DNA of 16,073 bases from Actinomycetota bacterium (GCA_004366215.1 SIRY01000059.1:1-16073); one strand, 5' to 3'. Positions 1 to 7,609 are shown, counted from the stretch's first letter. Notes: generated by a model from the sequence alone, not told the origin. Numbers and translations: made by a program.

Positions 1-37
1 GCCTCTCCGCTGACTCCGTCGCGCCAAGCCTAGCACG

Positions 38-688
38 CTACTCGGGTCGGGGACCGAGCAACGCAGTACCCAAACGCAGCAATGTTGCACCCTCGGTGGT
101 TGCAACACGCCAATCTGCGCTCATCCCGAACGAGCGCTCAGGGAGACCGTACGCCTCGGCGAGCCCGGTGAGGGTCCGAAAGAACCTGCGCACCTCATCC
201 TCGGGCCCTGGGAGCGCGACGCCCATCACCCCGCGCAAGCGGAGACCGAGCTCTCGCACCTGCTCGATGAGCGTCCCTGCCTCACGAGCGTCGACGCCGT
301 TGCGCCCGGGCGGCGCCCCGGGTGGCGCGACCTGGACCAACACGTCGCCCGCGTAGCCCATGCTCGCGAGACGACGTGCCTCCTCGAGCCGAGCGAGCGA
401 CTCGACGACGTCTGCGACCCGGGCAACGGTCGCGATGCGGCGCGTCTGGAGCCGACCAATGAAGTGCCAGCGCACCGCCGCCTCGCCGAGCGCCTCGTGT
501 TTCGACGCGAGCTCTTGGGCGTAGTTCTCACCGAGCAGGTCGCACCCCGCCTCGATGGCCGCACGCACCACCTCGATCGGGTGCGTCTTCGTGACGCACA
601 CGATGCGGGGCGGCGGCCCGGGCGCGAGCGACGCAAGCTCTCGCTCGATCGCCTGCCGCCGAGCGCGGATCGCGTCGACGAGGCTCAC
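38..688 (-). CDS. yggS: YggS/PROSC-family pyridoxal-phosphate homeostasis protein
   Basis: This is a 216-residue PLP-binding protein with a fold type III barrel. It has no known catalytic reaction and is thought to buffer pyridoxal 5'-phosphate in the cytoplasm. The PLP lysine is K34 in VCVTKTHP. The family motifs LGENYAQEL, WHFIGRLQTRR and, near the C-terminus, FGMSADWR followed by LLRLGTALLG are all recognisable. Length is close to the usual 220 to 235 residues. The GTG start overlaps the pgeF stop by four bases (GTGA), which suggests translational coupling; only a weak G-rich Shine-Dalgarno is visible. In Actinobacteria this gene commonly follows ftsZ and pgeF and precedes sepF. The 37 bases beyond its stop hold no recognisable gene. 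Family assignment is firm; the physiological role is from family knowledge. Confidence 0.95.
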   Translation of the reverse strand: MSLVDAIRARRQAIERELASLAPGPPPRIVCVTKTHPIEVVRAAIEAGCDLLGENYAQELASKHEALGEAAVRWHFIGRLQTRRIATVARVADVVESLARLEEARRLASMGYAGDVLVQVAPPGAPPGRNGVDAREAGTLIEQVRELGLRLRGVMGVALPGPEDEVRRFFRTLTGLAEAYGLPERSFGMSADWRVATTEGATLLRLGTALLGPRPE

Positions 689-1314
689 CCGCCCGGCCCC
701 ACGAGCAGCGCCTGACGCGCCGCACTCCGGTCACGGCGCCAGGAGTACCACCGACCGTCGTGCATCGTGCACCCACCAAGGTCGATGACCTCGTCCACGC
801 CGCCTTCGCGGAGCTGGTCGATCACCGCCCTCGTCAGATCGAGCGCGTCGTCGACGAAGTAGCGCGCTCCGAGCCGCGCGCTGACCGCCTCGCGCGCTGG
901 CCCTCGAAACTCGTAGCAGCACACGCGCGCGTGCGGCCCGATCACCGCGACGGCACCTTCGCCACCGAGCGCCCGGAGCGCGCTCGAGACGACCCCGCCG
1001 ACGATGCCAGGCCACCCTGCGTGAATCACGACCGCATCCCCCGTCGCGGTCGCGACCGCGACGGGCACGCAGTCGGCTGTCCGGATGCCGACGACGAGCG
1101 CGTCCTCACGCCGGCGGACCAGCGCGTCGGCCGCGGCCGGACCACGCACGTAGCGCGCCTCAGCGACCGCTGAACCATGAACCTGATCGACCCACACCGC
1201 CGGCAGCTGCCACCCCAGCCGACGAGCGTCACGCCACTGAGCCGCCGCGTCACCGTCGGATCGCTCGGTCTGCACGACACGAAGCAACCCATCGAGCAGG
1301 GAGACCTCGAGCAC
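685..1314 (-). CDS. pgeF: Peptidoglycan editing factor PgeF (YfiH/YlmD family, Cu-oxidase_4 domain)
   Basis: This is a member of the family once called multicopper polyphenol oxidase or laccase domain. Members act on purine nucleosides and, in Escherichia coli, remove mis-incorporated serine from UDP-MurNAc peptides. The metal ligands are visible: H46 in DQVHG, C82 in TADC and H98 in HAGW, with a GPHARVCCYEF segment and a C-terminal GCTMHDGRWYSWRRDRSAARQA. I chose the GTG at 1314 (209 residues), seven bases after the ftsZ stop, because a GAGGGG lies just upstream and the N-terminus then fits the family. A longer GTG start at 1347 would overlap ftsZ and has no Shine-Dalgarno. Oddities are HAGWPG where the family has HAGWRG, and a degenerate N-terminal fT.R.GG motif (VQTERSDGD). 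The family call is sure; the substrate is not. Confidence 0.9.
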   Translation of the reverse strand: MLEVSLLDGLLRVVQTERSDGDAAAQWRDARRLGWQLPAVWVDQVHGSAVAEARYVRGPAAADALVRRREDALVVGIRTADCVPVAVATATGDAVVIHAGWPGIVGGVVSSALRALGGEGAVAVIGPHARVCCYEFRGPAREAVSARLGARYFVDDALDLTRAVIDQLREGGVDEVIDLGGCTMHDGRWYSWRRDRSAARQALLVGPGG

Positions 1315-1321
1315 AGTCCCC

Positions 1322-2398
1322 TCAGCGCAGGAAGAACGGGACGTCACCGTCGTCGTCGTCCGGTTCGGGATCCGGCTCGCGACGTGGCGTGAAGGTCAGC
1401 GGGGGTAGGTCAGCCTCATCGACCGTGCTCAGTCGACCGGCCGGCGTGTCGCTCCAAGCGTTGAAGCCCGCTGCGATCACCGTCACCTTCACCTGGTCCT
1501 CGAGGGTATCGTCGATGACCGATCCGAAGATGATGTTCGCCTCGTCCGAGGCCGAGGCCTGCACGATCTGGGCCGCCTGGGTCACCTCGAGGAGACCGAG
1601 GTCCTGGCCGCCGGCGATGTTGAGCAGGATGCCCTTGGCACCGTCGATCGACGCCTCGAGCAGCGGCGAGTTCATCGCCTGGCGCGCCGCGGTCTCTGCT
1701 CGACCCTCGCCGCTCGCCTGACCGATCCCCATGATCGCAGTGCCTGCCGAGCGCATGATCGTGCGCACATCCGCAAAGTCGGTGTTGATGATGCCCGGGG
1801 TCGTGATGAGGTCGGTGATGCCACGTACGCCCGAGAGCAAGATGTCGTCCGCCATCCGGAACGCCTGCACGAGCGAGGTCTTCTCGTTCGCGATGGTCAG
1901 CAGCCGATCGTTCGGTATGACGATGAGGGTGTCGACGTACTCCCGCAGCTTCGCGATGCCGGCCTCGGCCTGCTGGGCACGTCGACGCCCCTCGAAGGAG
2001 AAAGGGCGCGTCACGACGCCGATCGTGAGCGCACCGAGCCCGCGAGCGATCTCCGCGACGACCGGGGCTCCACCAGTGCCCGTGCCGCCGCCCTCTCCGG
2101 CGGTGATGAACACCATGTCAGCACCCTTGAGAGCCTCTTCGATCTCCTCTCGGTGCTCCTCGGCCGCCTGCCGACCCACCTCGGGGTCGGACCCGGCACC
2201 GAGTCCTCGCGTCAACTGGCGTCCGATGTCGAGCCGCACGTCTGCGTCGCTCATGAGCAGCGCCTGGGCGTCCGTGTTGATCGCAATGAACTCGACGCCT
2301 CGCAGACCCGCCTGGATCATGCGGTTGACGGCGTTGCCGCCTCCTCCTCCAACGCCGACCACCTTGATCAAGGCGATGTAGTTCGCCTGCGAATCCAC
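1322..2398 (-). CDS. ftsZ: Cell division protein FtsZ
   Basis: This is the tubulin-like GTPase that forms the cytokinetic Z ring. The nucleotide-binding glycine-rich start [14 protein letters not shown] (about residues 15 to 28), the tubulin signature [10 protein letters not shown] (103 to 112) and the T7 catalytic loop NTDFADV (205 to 211) are intact. After the globular core a short acidic and proline-rich linker (about 313 to 345) leads to the C-terminal peptide [12 protein letters not shown], the site for SepF or FtsA-type anchors. I chose the GTG at 2398 (358 residues) because GGGGAGG lies six bases upstream and the protein then begins a few residues before the conserved [17 protein letters not shown] at 2416 would add six residues but would place this Shine-Dalgarno inside the gene. 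ftsZ is the only gene of the run with a clear gap in front of it. Confidence 0.98.
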   Translation of the reverse strand: MDSQANYIALIKVVGVGGGGGNAVNRMIQAGLRGVEFIAINTDAQALLMSDADVRLDIGRQLTRGLGAGSDPEVGRQAAEEHREEIEEALKGADMVFITAGEGGGTGTGGAPVVAEIARGLGALTIGVVTRPFSFEGRRRAQQAEAGIAKLREYVDTLIVIPNDRLLTIANEKTSLVQAFRMADDILLSGVRGITDLITTPGIINTDFADVRTIMRSAGTAIMGIGQASGEGRAETAARQAMNSPLLEASIDGAKGILLNIAGGQDLGLLEVTQAAQIVQASASDEANIIFGSVIDDTLEDQVKVTVIAAGFNAWSDTPAGRLSTVDEADLPPLTFTPRREPDPEPDDDDGDVPFFLR

Positions 2399-2486
2399 CG
2401 CTGTCCTCCCCGCCACATCGTTGGCTGCTGCCCCTCCACGCTACAGCCCCACAGCCCGTGCGATGGCGATTCGGGCACCCAAGCTC
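2399..2486 (-). promoter_or_regulatory. Gap between ftsQ and ftsZ, possible ftsZ leader or promoter
   Basis: These 88 bases are the only clear non-coding interval between mraZ and yggS. On the minus strand there is a TAGCGT (2443 to 2438) that fits an actinobacterial -10 of the form TANNNT, but I see no acceptable -35 at 16 to 18 bases. An imperfect inverted repeat (TTGGG-TGC-CCGAA) occurs at about 2470 to 2482. FtsZ is often transcribed from extra promoters near its own start, so a promoter here is plausible but not shown. Confidence 0.35.
2405..2411 (-). promoter_or_regulatory. Shine-Dalgarno of ftsZ
   Basis: The minus strand reads GGGGAGG, followed by six bases and then GTG (2398 to 2396). 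This favours the inner GTG over the one at 2416, which has no comparable site. Confidence 0.75.
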
Positions 2487-3194
2487 TCAATCCGCGGGCT
2501 CGAGCGCGACGACGTCAGCTCCGAGGGCGAGCGCCGTCGAGTGCCGACCAACGACCGCGCGACAGAGCCCGAGCTCACCAGCGACCGCAGCGACCGAGGG
2601 TCCAAGCTCGCAGCGAGCCCCCTGACCGAACTCGACGAGCACGCCCCGACCCCCATCGACCACCGTGGCTCTCACGTGGCCGGCGGCAAGCCACCGAACG
2701 CTCGCGGCGGCGACGGCGCCCACCTCCTGCCCAGCGTGCGGCTCGCACCCGCCCCGCGTGCACAGCGTGATGCTGCTCGTCGGCGACCCGACTCCCCCTG
2801 CGGCCACGACCTCGCCCGTCGGCGCGAGGGCGAGCCTCGAGGTCAGGGCGACAACTCCAGGGCGCGGTGCGACCGTGACGAGGAGGGTGTGGGGCCAGAT
2901 CCTCCCGACCGAGCGCACCACAACGACGTTCGCCCAGCTACCAAGGTCTGCCGGTGACACCGACACCCGCGAGAGCAGGGATGCGCCTGCCAGCGAGGCG
3001 CGAAGCCTCTGCGCGAGCGCCTGGCGGGCTAGGAGGGGCACCCCACGAACCTCCACCGCGCCGACGCGCAACCAGGGCCCGAAGACGCCGAGGCCACCGA
3101 GGGTGCCAAGGAGGCCTACGCCGACCGCTACGAGGCCACGGCGTCGTCGCGCGAGCCGGCGCCGCCGTCGTCGCGCCTCGTCGAGGTGCAGAAT
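2487..3194 (-). CDS. ftsQ: Cell division protein FtsQ/DivIB (start codon non-canonical or unresolved)
   Basis: FtsQ is a single-pass membrane protein that joins FtsL and FtsB-type partners in the divisome. Reading from residue 1 at 3194 there is a short arginine-rich cytoplasmic tail (residues 8 to 19), one membrane segment (about 20 to 40), a POTRA-like domain beginning LRVGAVEVRGVPLL (about 42 to 55) and ending with RIWPHTLLVTVAPRPG (98 to 113), then a less conserved beta region with two cysteines (C145, C150). The length, about 235 residues, suits the family. No ATG, GTG or TTG lies in frame just before the tail and membrane segment. The nearest candidates are ATT at 3194 and CTG at 3191, downstream of a GGAGGTGA at 3205 to 3212. 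Either start lies inside the end of murB. The open frame continues far upstream within murB, but its translation there is arginine-rich shadow sequence. Product is confident; the start is not. Confidence 0.85.
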   Translation of the reverse strand: MLHLDEARRRRRRLARRRRGLVAVGVGLLGTLGGLGVFGPWLRVGAVEVRGVPLLARQALAQRLRASLAGASLLSRVSVSPADLGSWANVVVVRSVGRIWPHTLLVTVAPRPGVVALTSRLALAPTGEVVAAGGVGSPTSSITLCTRGGCEPHAGQEVGAVAAASVRWLAAGHVRATVVDGGRGVLVEFGQGARCELGPSVAAVAGELGLCRAVVGRHSTALALGADVVALEPAD

Positions 3195-4087
3195 CCGACG
3201 AGCCTCACCTCCGGCTCGAGCCGCACGCCGAAGCGCTGCTCGACCTCCTCCTGCACGACGCTCAAGAGCGCGAAGACGTCGTCGGCCGAGCCCCCCGGAT
3301 CTGCCTGGATGAAGTTCGCGTGCTTCGGCGACACCTGGGCGGTGCCGAGCCGTCGACCCCGAAGGCCGGCGGCGTCGATGAGCTTCGCGGCGGGAGCCTC
3401 CACGGGGTTCGTGAACACCGATCCCGCGTTCTGCCCTCCCGGCTGGTGTGCTCGACGCCACCGAACCACCTCCTTCATCGCCTGCTCTTCCGCCGCCCGC
3501 TCGCCCTGCCCGAGAGCGAGCGTCGCCCGGAGGACGACCTGCCACGGTTGCACGGCGCTGTGGCGGTACCCAAAGGCGAGCTCAGCTCTCGTCCACTCCT
3601 CGAGCACTCCTCGGTGAAGGTCGCCGATGAGCACCCGACGCACCGCTCCCGCCATGTCACCGCCGTGCCCGCCGGCGTTCATGCGCACAGCGCCTCCAAC
3701 CGTCCCCGGCACCCCGACCGCCCAGGCAAAGCCCCTGCGACCGAGCGCAGCGAGGCGGCGAGCCGTCGTCGGCAGCGGTGCCCCCCCGCCGACGTCGACC
3801 TCGTCTGCCTCGAGCGGCTCGACGCCGCGAAAGCCCGGGCCGAGGTCGACGAGCAGCCCGTCGAAGCCGGCGTCAGCGACGAGCACGTTCGACCCGGCGC
3901 CGAGCACGAACACGACCAGTCCCGTCTCCCGCACGAGCTCTGCGACCGCCCCAACCTCGTCCGGCCGCTCGAGGGTGAGCCCGAAGCGGGCCCGACCCCC
4001 TACCCGGTACGTGGTCCGTGCGCCGAAGGGGACGTGCTCGGCCACGGCGAGGCCAAGCTCACGTGCGAGCTCGACGACGCTCGTCAC
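3128..4087 (-). CDS. murB: UDP-N-acetylenolpyruvoylglucosamine reductase MurB
   Basis: MurB is the flavoenzyme that reduces UDP-GlcNAc enolpyruvate to UDP-MurNAc in the cytoplasm. The FAD-binding part shows TTYRVGG (25 to 31), GAGSNVLVADAGF (63 to 75) and GVPGTVGGAVRMNAGG (125 to 140). The substrate domain shows FGYRHS (172 to 177), the proton-donor serine S223 in NAGSVFTNP, AAKLIDAAGL, and the EPEVR glutamate near residue 293. These are the usual Arg, Ser and Glu of the active site. A charged tail of about 20 residues follows the last conserved strand. The GTG start overlaps the murC stop by four bases, with AGGAGG (4100 to 4095) seven bases upstream. murB between murC and ftsQ is common in Firmicutes and other phyla but unlike mycobacteria. 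Confidence 0.97.
   Translation of the reverse strand: MTSVVELARELGLAVAEHVPFGARTTYRVGGRARFGLTLERPDEVGAVAELVRETGLVVFVLGAGSNVLVADAGFDGLLVDLGPGFRGVEPLEADEVDVGGGAPLPTTARRLAALGRRGFAWAVGVPGTVGGAVRMNAGGHGGDMAGAVRRVLIGDLHRGVLEEWTRAELAFGYRHSAVQPWQVVLRATLALGQGERAAEEQAMKEVVRWRRAHQPGGQNAGSVFTNPVEAPAAKLIDAAGLRGRRLGTAQVSPKHANFIQADPGGSADDVFALLSVVQEEVEQRFGVRLEPEVRLVGFCTSTRRDDGGAGSRDDAVAS
3205..3212 (-). promoter_or_regulatory. Possible Shine-Dalgarno of ftsQ
   Basis: GGAGGTGA, a full match to the anti-Shine-Dalgarno core, lies 10 bases before ATT (3194) and 13 before CTG (3191). It also encodes part of the conserved EPEVR motif of MurB, so the match could be coincidental. Confidence 0.4.
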
Positions 4088-5451
4088 CCCATGACCTCCT
4101 CGAGCTCGGCGTCGAGCGCGGTGACGTCGCCCGCCCCCAGCGTCAGCACGACGTCTCCTGGTCGGACGATCGCCGCGACCGCGGTCGCGAGCTGTGATCG
4201 ATCTGGAGCCCAGTGCGCCCGGTCGCCAAGACGATCCCGCGCGCTGCGCCAGACGACCTCCGCGCTCACGCCCGGGATCGGCTCCTCGCCGGCGGGGTAG
4301 ATCTCGGTGACGACCACCTCGTCGGCGTCCCAGAGCGCGCGCCCGAGCTCCACGCCGAGTAGCCGGGTGCGGCTGTAGCGGTGCGGTTGGAACACCGCGA
4401 CCACCCTGCCAGCGTCGAGCTGGCGCGCAGCAGCGAGCGTCGCTGCGATCTCACGTGGCAGGTGCGCGTAGTCGTCGATGACGCGAACACCTGCGAGCTC
4501 GCGCTTGAGCTGGAAGCGGCGAGCCACGCCGACGTAGCGCCGGAGCGCCTGCGCTGTCGCCTCGAAGGGGACGCCGAGTGCGCTCGCGACAGCCACCGCT
4601 GCCGCGGCGTTGCGGACGTTGTGCAGCCCGAGGACCCCGAGCTCGACGCTGCCGAGGCGCCGATGGTCAAGGAAGCACTCGAAGGCGCTGCCCCGCGGCG
4701 TGAGGACCGGGTTTCGCACCTGCAGCCGCGCCGCCGGATCGACGCCGTAGGTGAGCGCGCCCTCTGGCGCGAGCAATCGAAGGTGCTCGTCGTCGACGCA
4801 CACGACCGGGGGCGCCTCGCTGCTGGCCACGAACGCCGCGAAGGCTCGCTCGAGCGCCTCGAACGACCCGTAGTAGTCGAGGTGGTCGACGTCGAGGTTC
4901 GTCGCCACAGCGAGGTGTGGGCGCAGCGCGAGGAACGTACCGTCGCTCTCGTCAGCCTCGACCACGAAGATGTTGCCTGCTCCGGCGTGGCCCGACGCAC
5001 CCGCCTCGTTGAGCTCGGCACCGATCACCCAGCTCGGTTCCAAGCCGGCCGCTTGGAGCACCCGGGCAACCATGGCCGTCGTCGTCGTCTTGCCGTGCGT
5101 ACCTGAGATCGCGACGACGGCGGACTCCGCAGTGAGCGCGGCGAGCAGCTCGGCTCGTCGAAGGACTCGCAGCCCGAGCTCGTGAGCTCGGCGTAGCTCG
5201 ACGTTGGTCGGCGGAATGGCGCTCGAGACGGCGACGACGTCTGCACCCTCGACGGCCTGAGGAGCGTGGCCGATCGTGACCCCGATGCCGAGCGCCTCGA
5301 GACGCTCGACGAACTGTCCGCGCTTGAGGTCGGAGCCCGTCACCTCGAAGCCTCGACCCTGGAGCACCGTAGCGAGGGCGCTCATCCCAGCTCCCCCGAT
5401 GCCGATGAGGTGCACTCGCCGCGCTCCGCTCAGAGCAGTCAGGTCAACCAC
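4084..5451 (-). CDS. murC: UDP-N-acetylmuramate--L-alanine ligase MurC
   Basis: MurC is the first of the ATP-dependent Mur ligases and adds L-alanine to UDP-MurNAc. Domain 1 begins with GIGGAGMS (17 to 24). The ATP loop is GTHGKTTTT (117 to 125). The central domain shows VEADESDGTF (164 to 173), HNVRNAAAA (277 to 285) and RRFQ (311 to 314), and the C-terminal domain shows FQPHRYSRT (354 to 362) and TLGAGDV. At 455 residues it has normal length. The GTG start at 5451 has AGGAGG (5464 to 5459) seven bases upstream and overlaps the end of murG by 13 bases. One odd point is DDYAHLPREI (326 to 335), where the family usually has DDYaHHPTEI. Identity is clear. Confidence 0.97.
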   Translation of the reverse strand: MVDLTALSGARRVHLIGIGGAGMSALATVLQGRGFEVTGSDLKRGQFVERLEALGIGVTIGHAPQAVEGADVVAVSSAIPPTNVELRRAHELGLRVLRRAELLAALTAESAVVAISGTHGKTTTTAMVARVLQAAGLEPSWVIGAELNEAGASGHAGAGNIFVVEADESDGTFLALRPHLAVATNLDVDHLDYYGSFEALERAFAAFVASSEAPPVVCVDDEHLRLLAPEGALTYGVDPAARLQVRNPVLTPRGSAFECFLDHRRLGSVELGVLGLHNVRNAAAAVAVASALGVPFEATAQALRRYVGVARRFQLKRELAGVRVIDDYAHLPREIAATLAAARQLDAGRVVAVFQPHRYSRTRLLGVELGRALWDADEVVVTEIYPAGEEPIPGVSAEVVWRSARDRLGDRAHWAPDRSQLATAVAAIVRPGDVVLTLGAGDVTALDAELEEVMG

Positions 5452-6491
5452 TGCGCCACCTCCTCGACGACTCGAGCTGCTGCGTCGCCCACACCGAGCG
5501 AGCGCGCGGCTGCTGCCATCGCTGCTCGCTCCGACTCGTGACCGAGCAGCTCTGTGATGGTCGCGGCTAACCGCGCCGAGAGCTGCGGCCCCTCCTCGAC
5601 GACTCGAGCGGCGCCGCTGTGCTCGAAGAGCGCTGCGTTGCGCCGCTGGTGGTCCCCCGGCGCGCCAGGGAGGGGCACGAGGACGCTCGCCACCCCCGCC
5701 GCAGCGATCTCGGTGAGCGTCGACGACCCAGCTCGCGCGACGACGAGGTCGGCAGCGGCGATGGCGTCGACGAGGCTTGGGTCAAAGCCGACGAACGGCC
5801 GGTAGCGGCTGCTGGCCGCTGGGATGCTTGCCGGGAGGTTCTGCGCTCCAAGGTAGTGCAGCACGGTGACGCCACTCAAGACCCCACGCCCCTCAGCCTC
5901 CACGATCGCCTCGTTGAGGCGCTGTGCGCCGAGGGTGCCACTCGTCACGACGAGGACGAGCGCGTCACGGTCGATACCGAGCCGAGCACGTGCCTCCGCT
6001 CGGGAAGCAACCGAGCGAGCAGGTGGTCCGACGATGCGAGCTCGCGCGCGAACGAGGCGAGGGACCGGTGTCGGCCACGCGAGGAACACGCGCTCACACA
6101 CGGGTGCGAGCAGGGCGTTAGCTCTGCCGAGCACCGCGTTCTGCTCGAGGATGGCGAGGTGAGCACCCCGCGCACGCGCCACGAGCAGGCTCGGCACCTC
6201 GTGCGCCCCCCCAAGCCCGAGAGCGAGGCGGGGCCGAGGAGCGCCACGGAGCAGGGCTCCGTTGCGAGCGAGCGCCCGCAGGTCGACTCGCCGGCCCGGA
6301 CGAGGCAGGCCGCGCTCGGTGAGACAGAGTCGTTCGACGTCGCTCCCAGCGAGCACAGCGTCTTCGACCGGCCGGTCTCCTGTGATGAGCAGCACCCGCG
6401 CCAGCGACTTCGTCGCTTGGGCAAGCTCGAGCGCTCCGTGCACGTGGCCAGCAGTCCCTCCAGCGACGATCCACACCACCGGGGTGGTCAC
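5439..6491 (-). CDS. murG: MurG, lipid II-forming GlcNAc transferase (divergent)
   Basis: MurG is a GT-B glycosyltransferase (family GT28) that transfers GlcNAc from UDP-GlcNAc to lipid I on the inner face of the membrane. The N-terminal loop is AGGTAGHVHGA (10 to 20). The EQNAVLGRANALL stretch (116 to 128) begins with the family EqN motif. The C-terminal domain has SGTLGAQRLNE (184 to 194), RAGSSTLTE (253 to 261) and PGDHQRRNA (278 to 286), which bind UDP-GlcNAc. At 350 residues it is near the normal size. The sequence is divergent: the family GGGTGGHxxPA loop has lost a glycine and the proline. The GTG start overlaps the ftsW stop by four bases and has AAGGAGGT (6503 to 6496) directly upstream. 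Position between ftsW and murC supports the call. Confidence 0.93.
   Translation of the reverse strand: MTTPVVWIVAGGTAGHVHGALELAQATKSLARVLLITGDRPVEDAVLAGSDVERLCLTERGLPRPGRRVDLRALARNGALLRGAPRPRLALGLGGAHEVPSLLVARARGAHLAILEQNAVLGRANALLAPVCERVFLAWPTPVPRLVRARARIVGPPARSVASRAEARARLGIDRDALVLVVTSGTLGAQRLNEAIVEAEGRGVLSGVTVLHYLGAQNLPASIPAASSRYRPFVGFDPSLVDAIAAADLVVARAGSSTLTEIAAAGVASVLVPLPGAPGDHQRRNAALFEHSGAARVVEEGPQLSARLAATITELLGHESERAAMAAAARSLGVGDAAARVVEEVAQWLT
5459..5609. repeat. Pair of 19-base direct repeats inside murG
   Basis: The same 19 bases (CCTCCTCGACGACTCGAGC) occur at 5459 to 5477 and 5591 to 5609, exactly 132 bases (44 codons) apart. On the minus strand both encode the peptide ARVVEE in the MurG C-terminal domain. 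The copy nearer the stop also holds the murC Shine-Dalgarno. Probably a chance or local duplication effect with no known role. Confidence 0.6.
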
Positions 6492-7609
6492 TCAGACCTC
6501 CTTGGCGAGTGTGCCGCGAGGCAGACGCCGAGCGCCATTGAGACAACGACGAGCGACGACCCGCCTTGGGAGACGAACGGTAGCGGCACCCCTGTGACGG
6601 GGAGGAGGCCGACGACCGCACCGAGGTTCAGGATCGACTGGGCTGCGAACCACACAGCCGTGAGCGCCGTGACGACGTGCGAGGACGGCTGGCCAGCGCG
6701 CTCGGCGAGCACGAGCAGCCCGAGGATGAGCCCACCGAGCGCTGCGACGACGCCGATCGCACCGACGACACCGAAGTCCTGCACCACGAGCGTCATGACG
6801 AAGTCCGTCACTGCGTTCGGGACGTAGCCCCAGTTCGCAAGGCCCGCGCCGAGACCTGATCCGGTGACGTGCGCCGAGGCGAACGCGGCGAGGGCCTGCA
6901 CCTCTTGGTACGCGAGGCTCTCCCGGAACTGCCACGGGTGCAGGAAGGACAGGAGGCGCGCGCGACGGTACGGAGATGAGAGGGCCCCTGCGACGACGAC
7001 CACCGCCGCAGCTGCGGTGACGGTGACCCACTGACGCCAGGGCACCCGGGCGAGCACGAGCGCACCGAGCCCGATCGCGCCGACCACGAGCGCCGTGCCC
7101 ATGTCCGGCTCGACGAAGATGGCACCGGCGACGATCGCGGTGACGACGAGCACTGGGCCGGCGACGTGGGTTCGCGGGCGGGTCGTGGTGACCCGTGCGA
7201 GGTAGAGGACGAGGGCGAGCTTTGCGAACTCCGAGGGCTGCAGCTGAAAGGGACCGACCACGAGCCAGCGCGAGGCACCTCCCACGGTTGTGCCAACGCC
7301 GGGCAGCATGACGACGGCGAGGAAGAGCAACGCCCCGCCGAGCAGCACCGGCGCGGCTACGAGCACCCGCTCGAGGCCCAAGCGCCGCACGACCACGTGG
7401 GCGATGACACCCGAGCCCCCCGCGATCGCGAGCCAGAGCAGCTCGTGCGCCGCGACGCCGACCGGCGAGCGTCCAGCCGCAACGGCGGCCTCCACCGTCG
7501 CGGCGAGGCCGACGAGCGACCCCACGACGGCGAGTCCTCCCGCCAAGATGACGAGGGTGCCCGAGGCGCCCCGGTTGCGCCGACGGCGCTGGCGCAGCAT
7601 CGTCGTCAT
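6488..7609 (-). CDS. ftsW: FtsW, SEDS-family septal peptidoglycan polymerase
   Basis: FtsW is a polytopic membrane glycosyltransferase that polymerises lipid II at the septum with the partner FtsI. Several hydrophobic segments span the 373 residues after a basic tail. SEDS motifs seen are GGASRWL (110 to 116), QPSEFAKLALV (124 to 134), EPDMGTALV (167 to 175), GSGLGAGLANWGYVP (250 to 264), the TDF aspartate D269 needed by SEDS enzymes, and PLPFVSQGGSSL (342 to 353). The loop after it reads VPNAVTDFVMTLVVQDFG where most FtsW and RodA proteins have a form like LPEAHTDFIFAVIGEELG. Neighbouring murD, murG and ftsI support FtsW rather than RodA. The ATG at 7609 overlaps the murD stop (ATGA), with GGAGG nine bases upstream. 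It is the only ATG start in the cluster. Confidence 0.93.
   Translation of the reverse strand: MTTMLRQRRRRNRGASGTLVILAGGLAVVGSLVGLAATVEAAVAAGRSPVGVAAHELLWLAIAGGSGVIAHVVVRRLGLERVLVAAPVLLGGALLFLAVVMLPGVGTTVGGASRWLVVGPFQLQPSEFAKLALVLYLARVTTTRPRTHVAGPVLVVTAIVAGAIFVEPDMGTALVVGAIGLGALVLARVPWRQWVTVTAAAAVVVVAGALSSPYRRARLLSFLHPWQFRESLAYQEVQALAAFASAHVTGSGLGAGLANWGYVPNAVTDFVMTLVVQDFGVVGAIGVVAALGGLILGLLVLAERAGQPSSHVVTALTAVWFAAQSILNLGAVVGLLPVTGVPLPFVSQGGSSLVVVSMALGVCLAAHSPRRSE

Noticed and set aside
3050..3072. TTG or GTG codons after the FtsQ membrane segment as alternative starts
   Set aside because: They would remove the membrane anchor and basic tail, which are required features of FtsQ.
2487..3545. 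A 352-codon frame that would give FtsQ an ordinary start deep inside murB
   Set aside because: It would overlap murB by over 400 bases, and the added residues are Arg, Gly and Ala rich shadow sequence with no FtsQ similarity.
2954..4300. A 448-codon plus-strand open frame across murB and the end of murC
   Set aside because: It lies antisense to two well-recognised genes, its translation is Arg, Glu and Pro rich with no family motifs, and such frames are expected in high-GC DNA with strong third-position bias.
5619..6827. A 402-codon plus-strand open frame opposite murG and ftsW
   Set aside because: It crosses two conserved genes on the other strand and has no motif or ribosome binding site of note.
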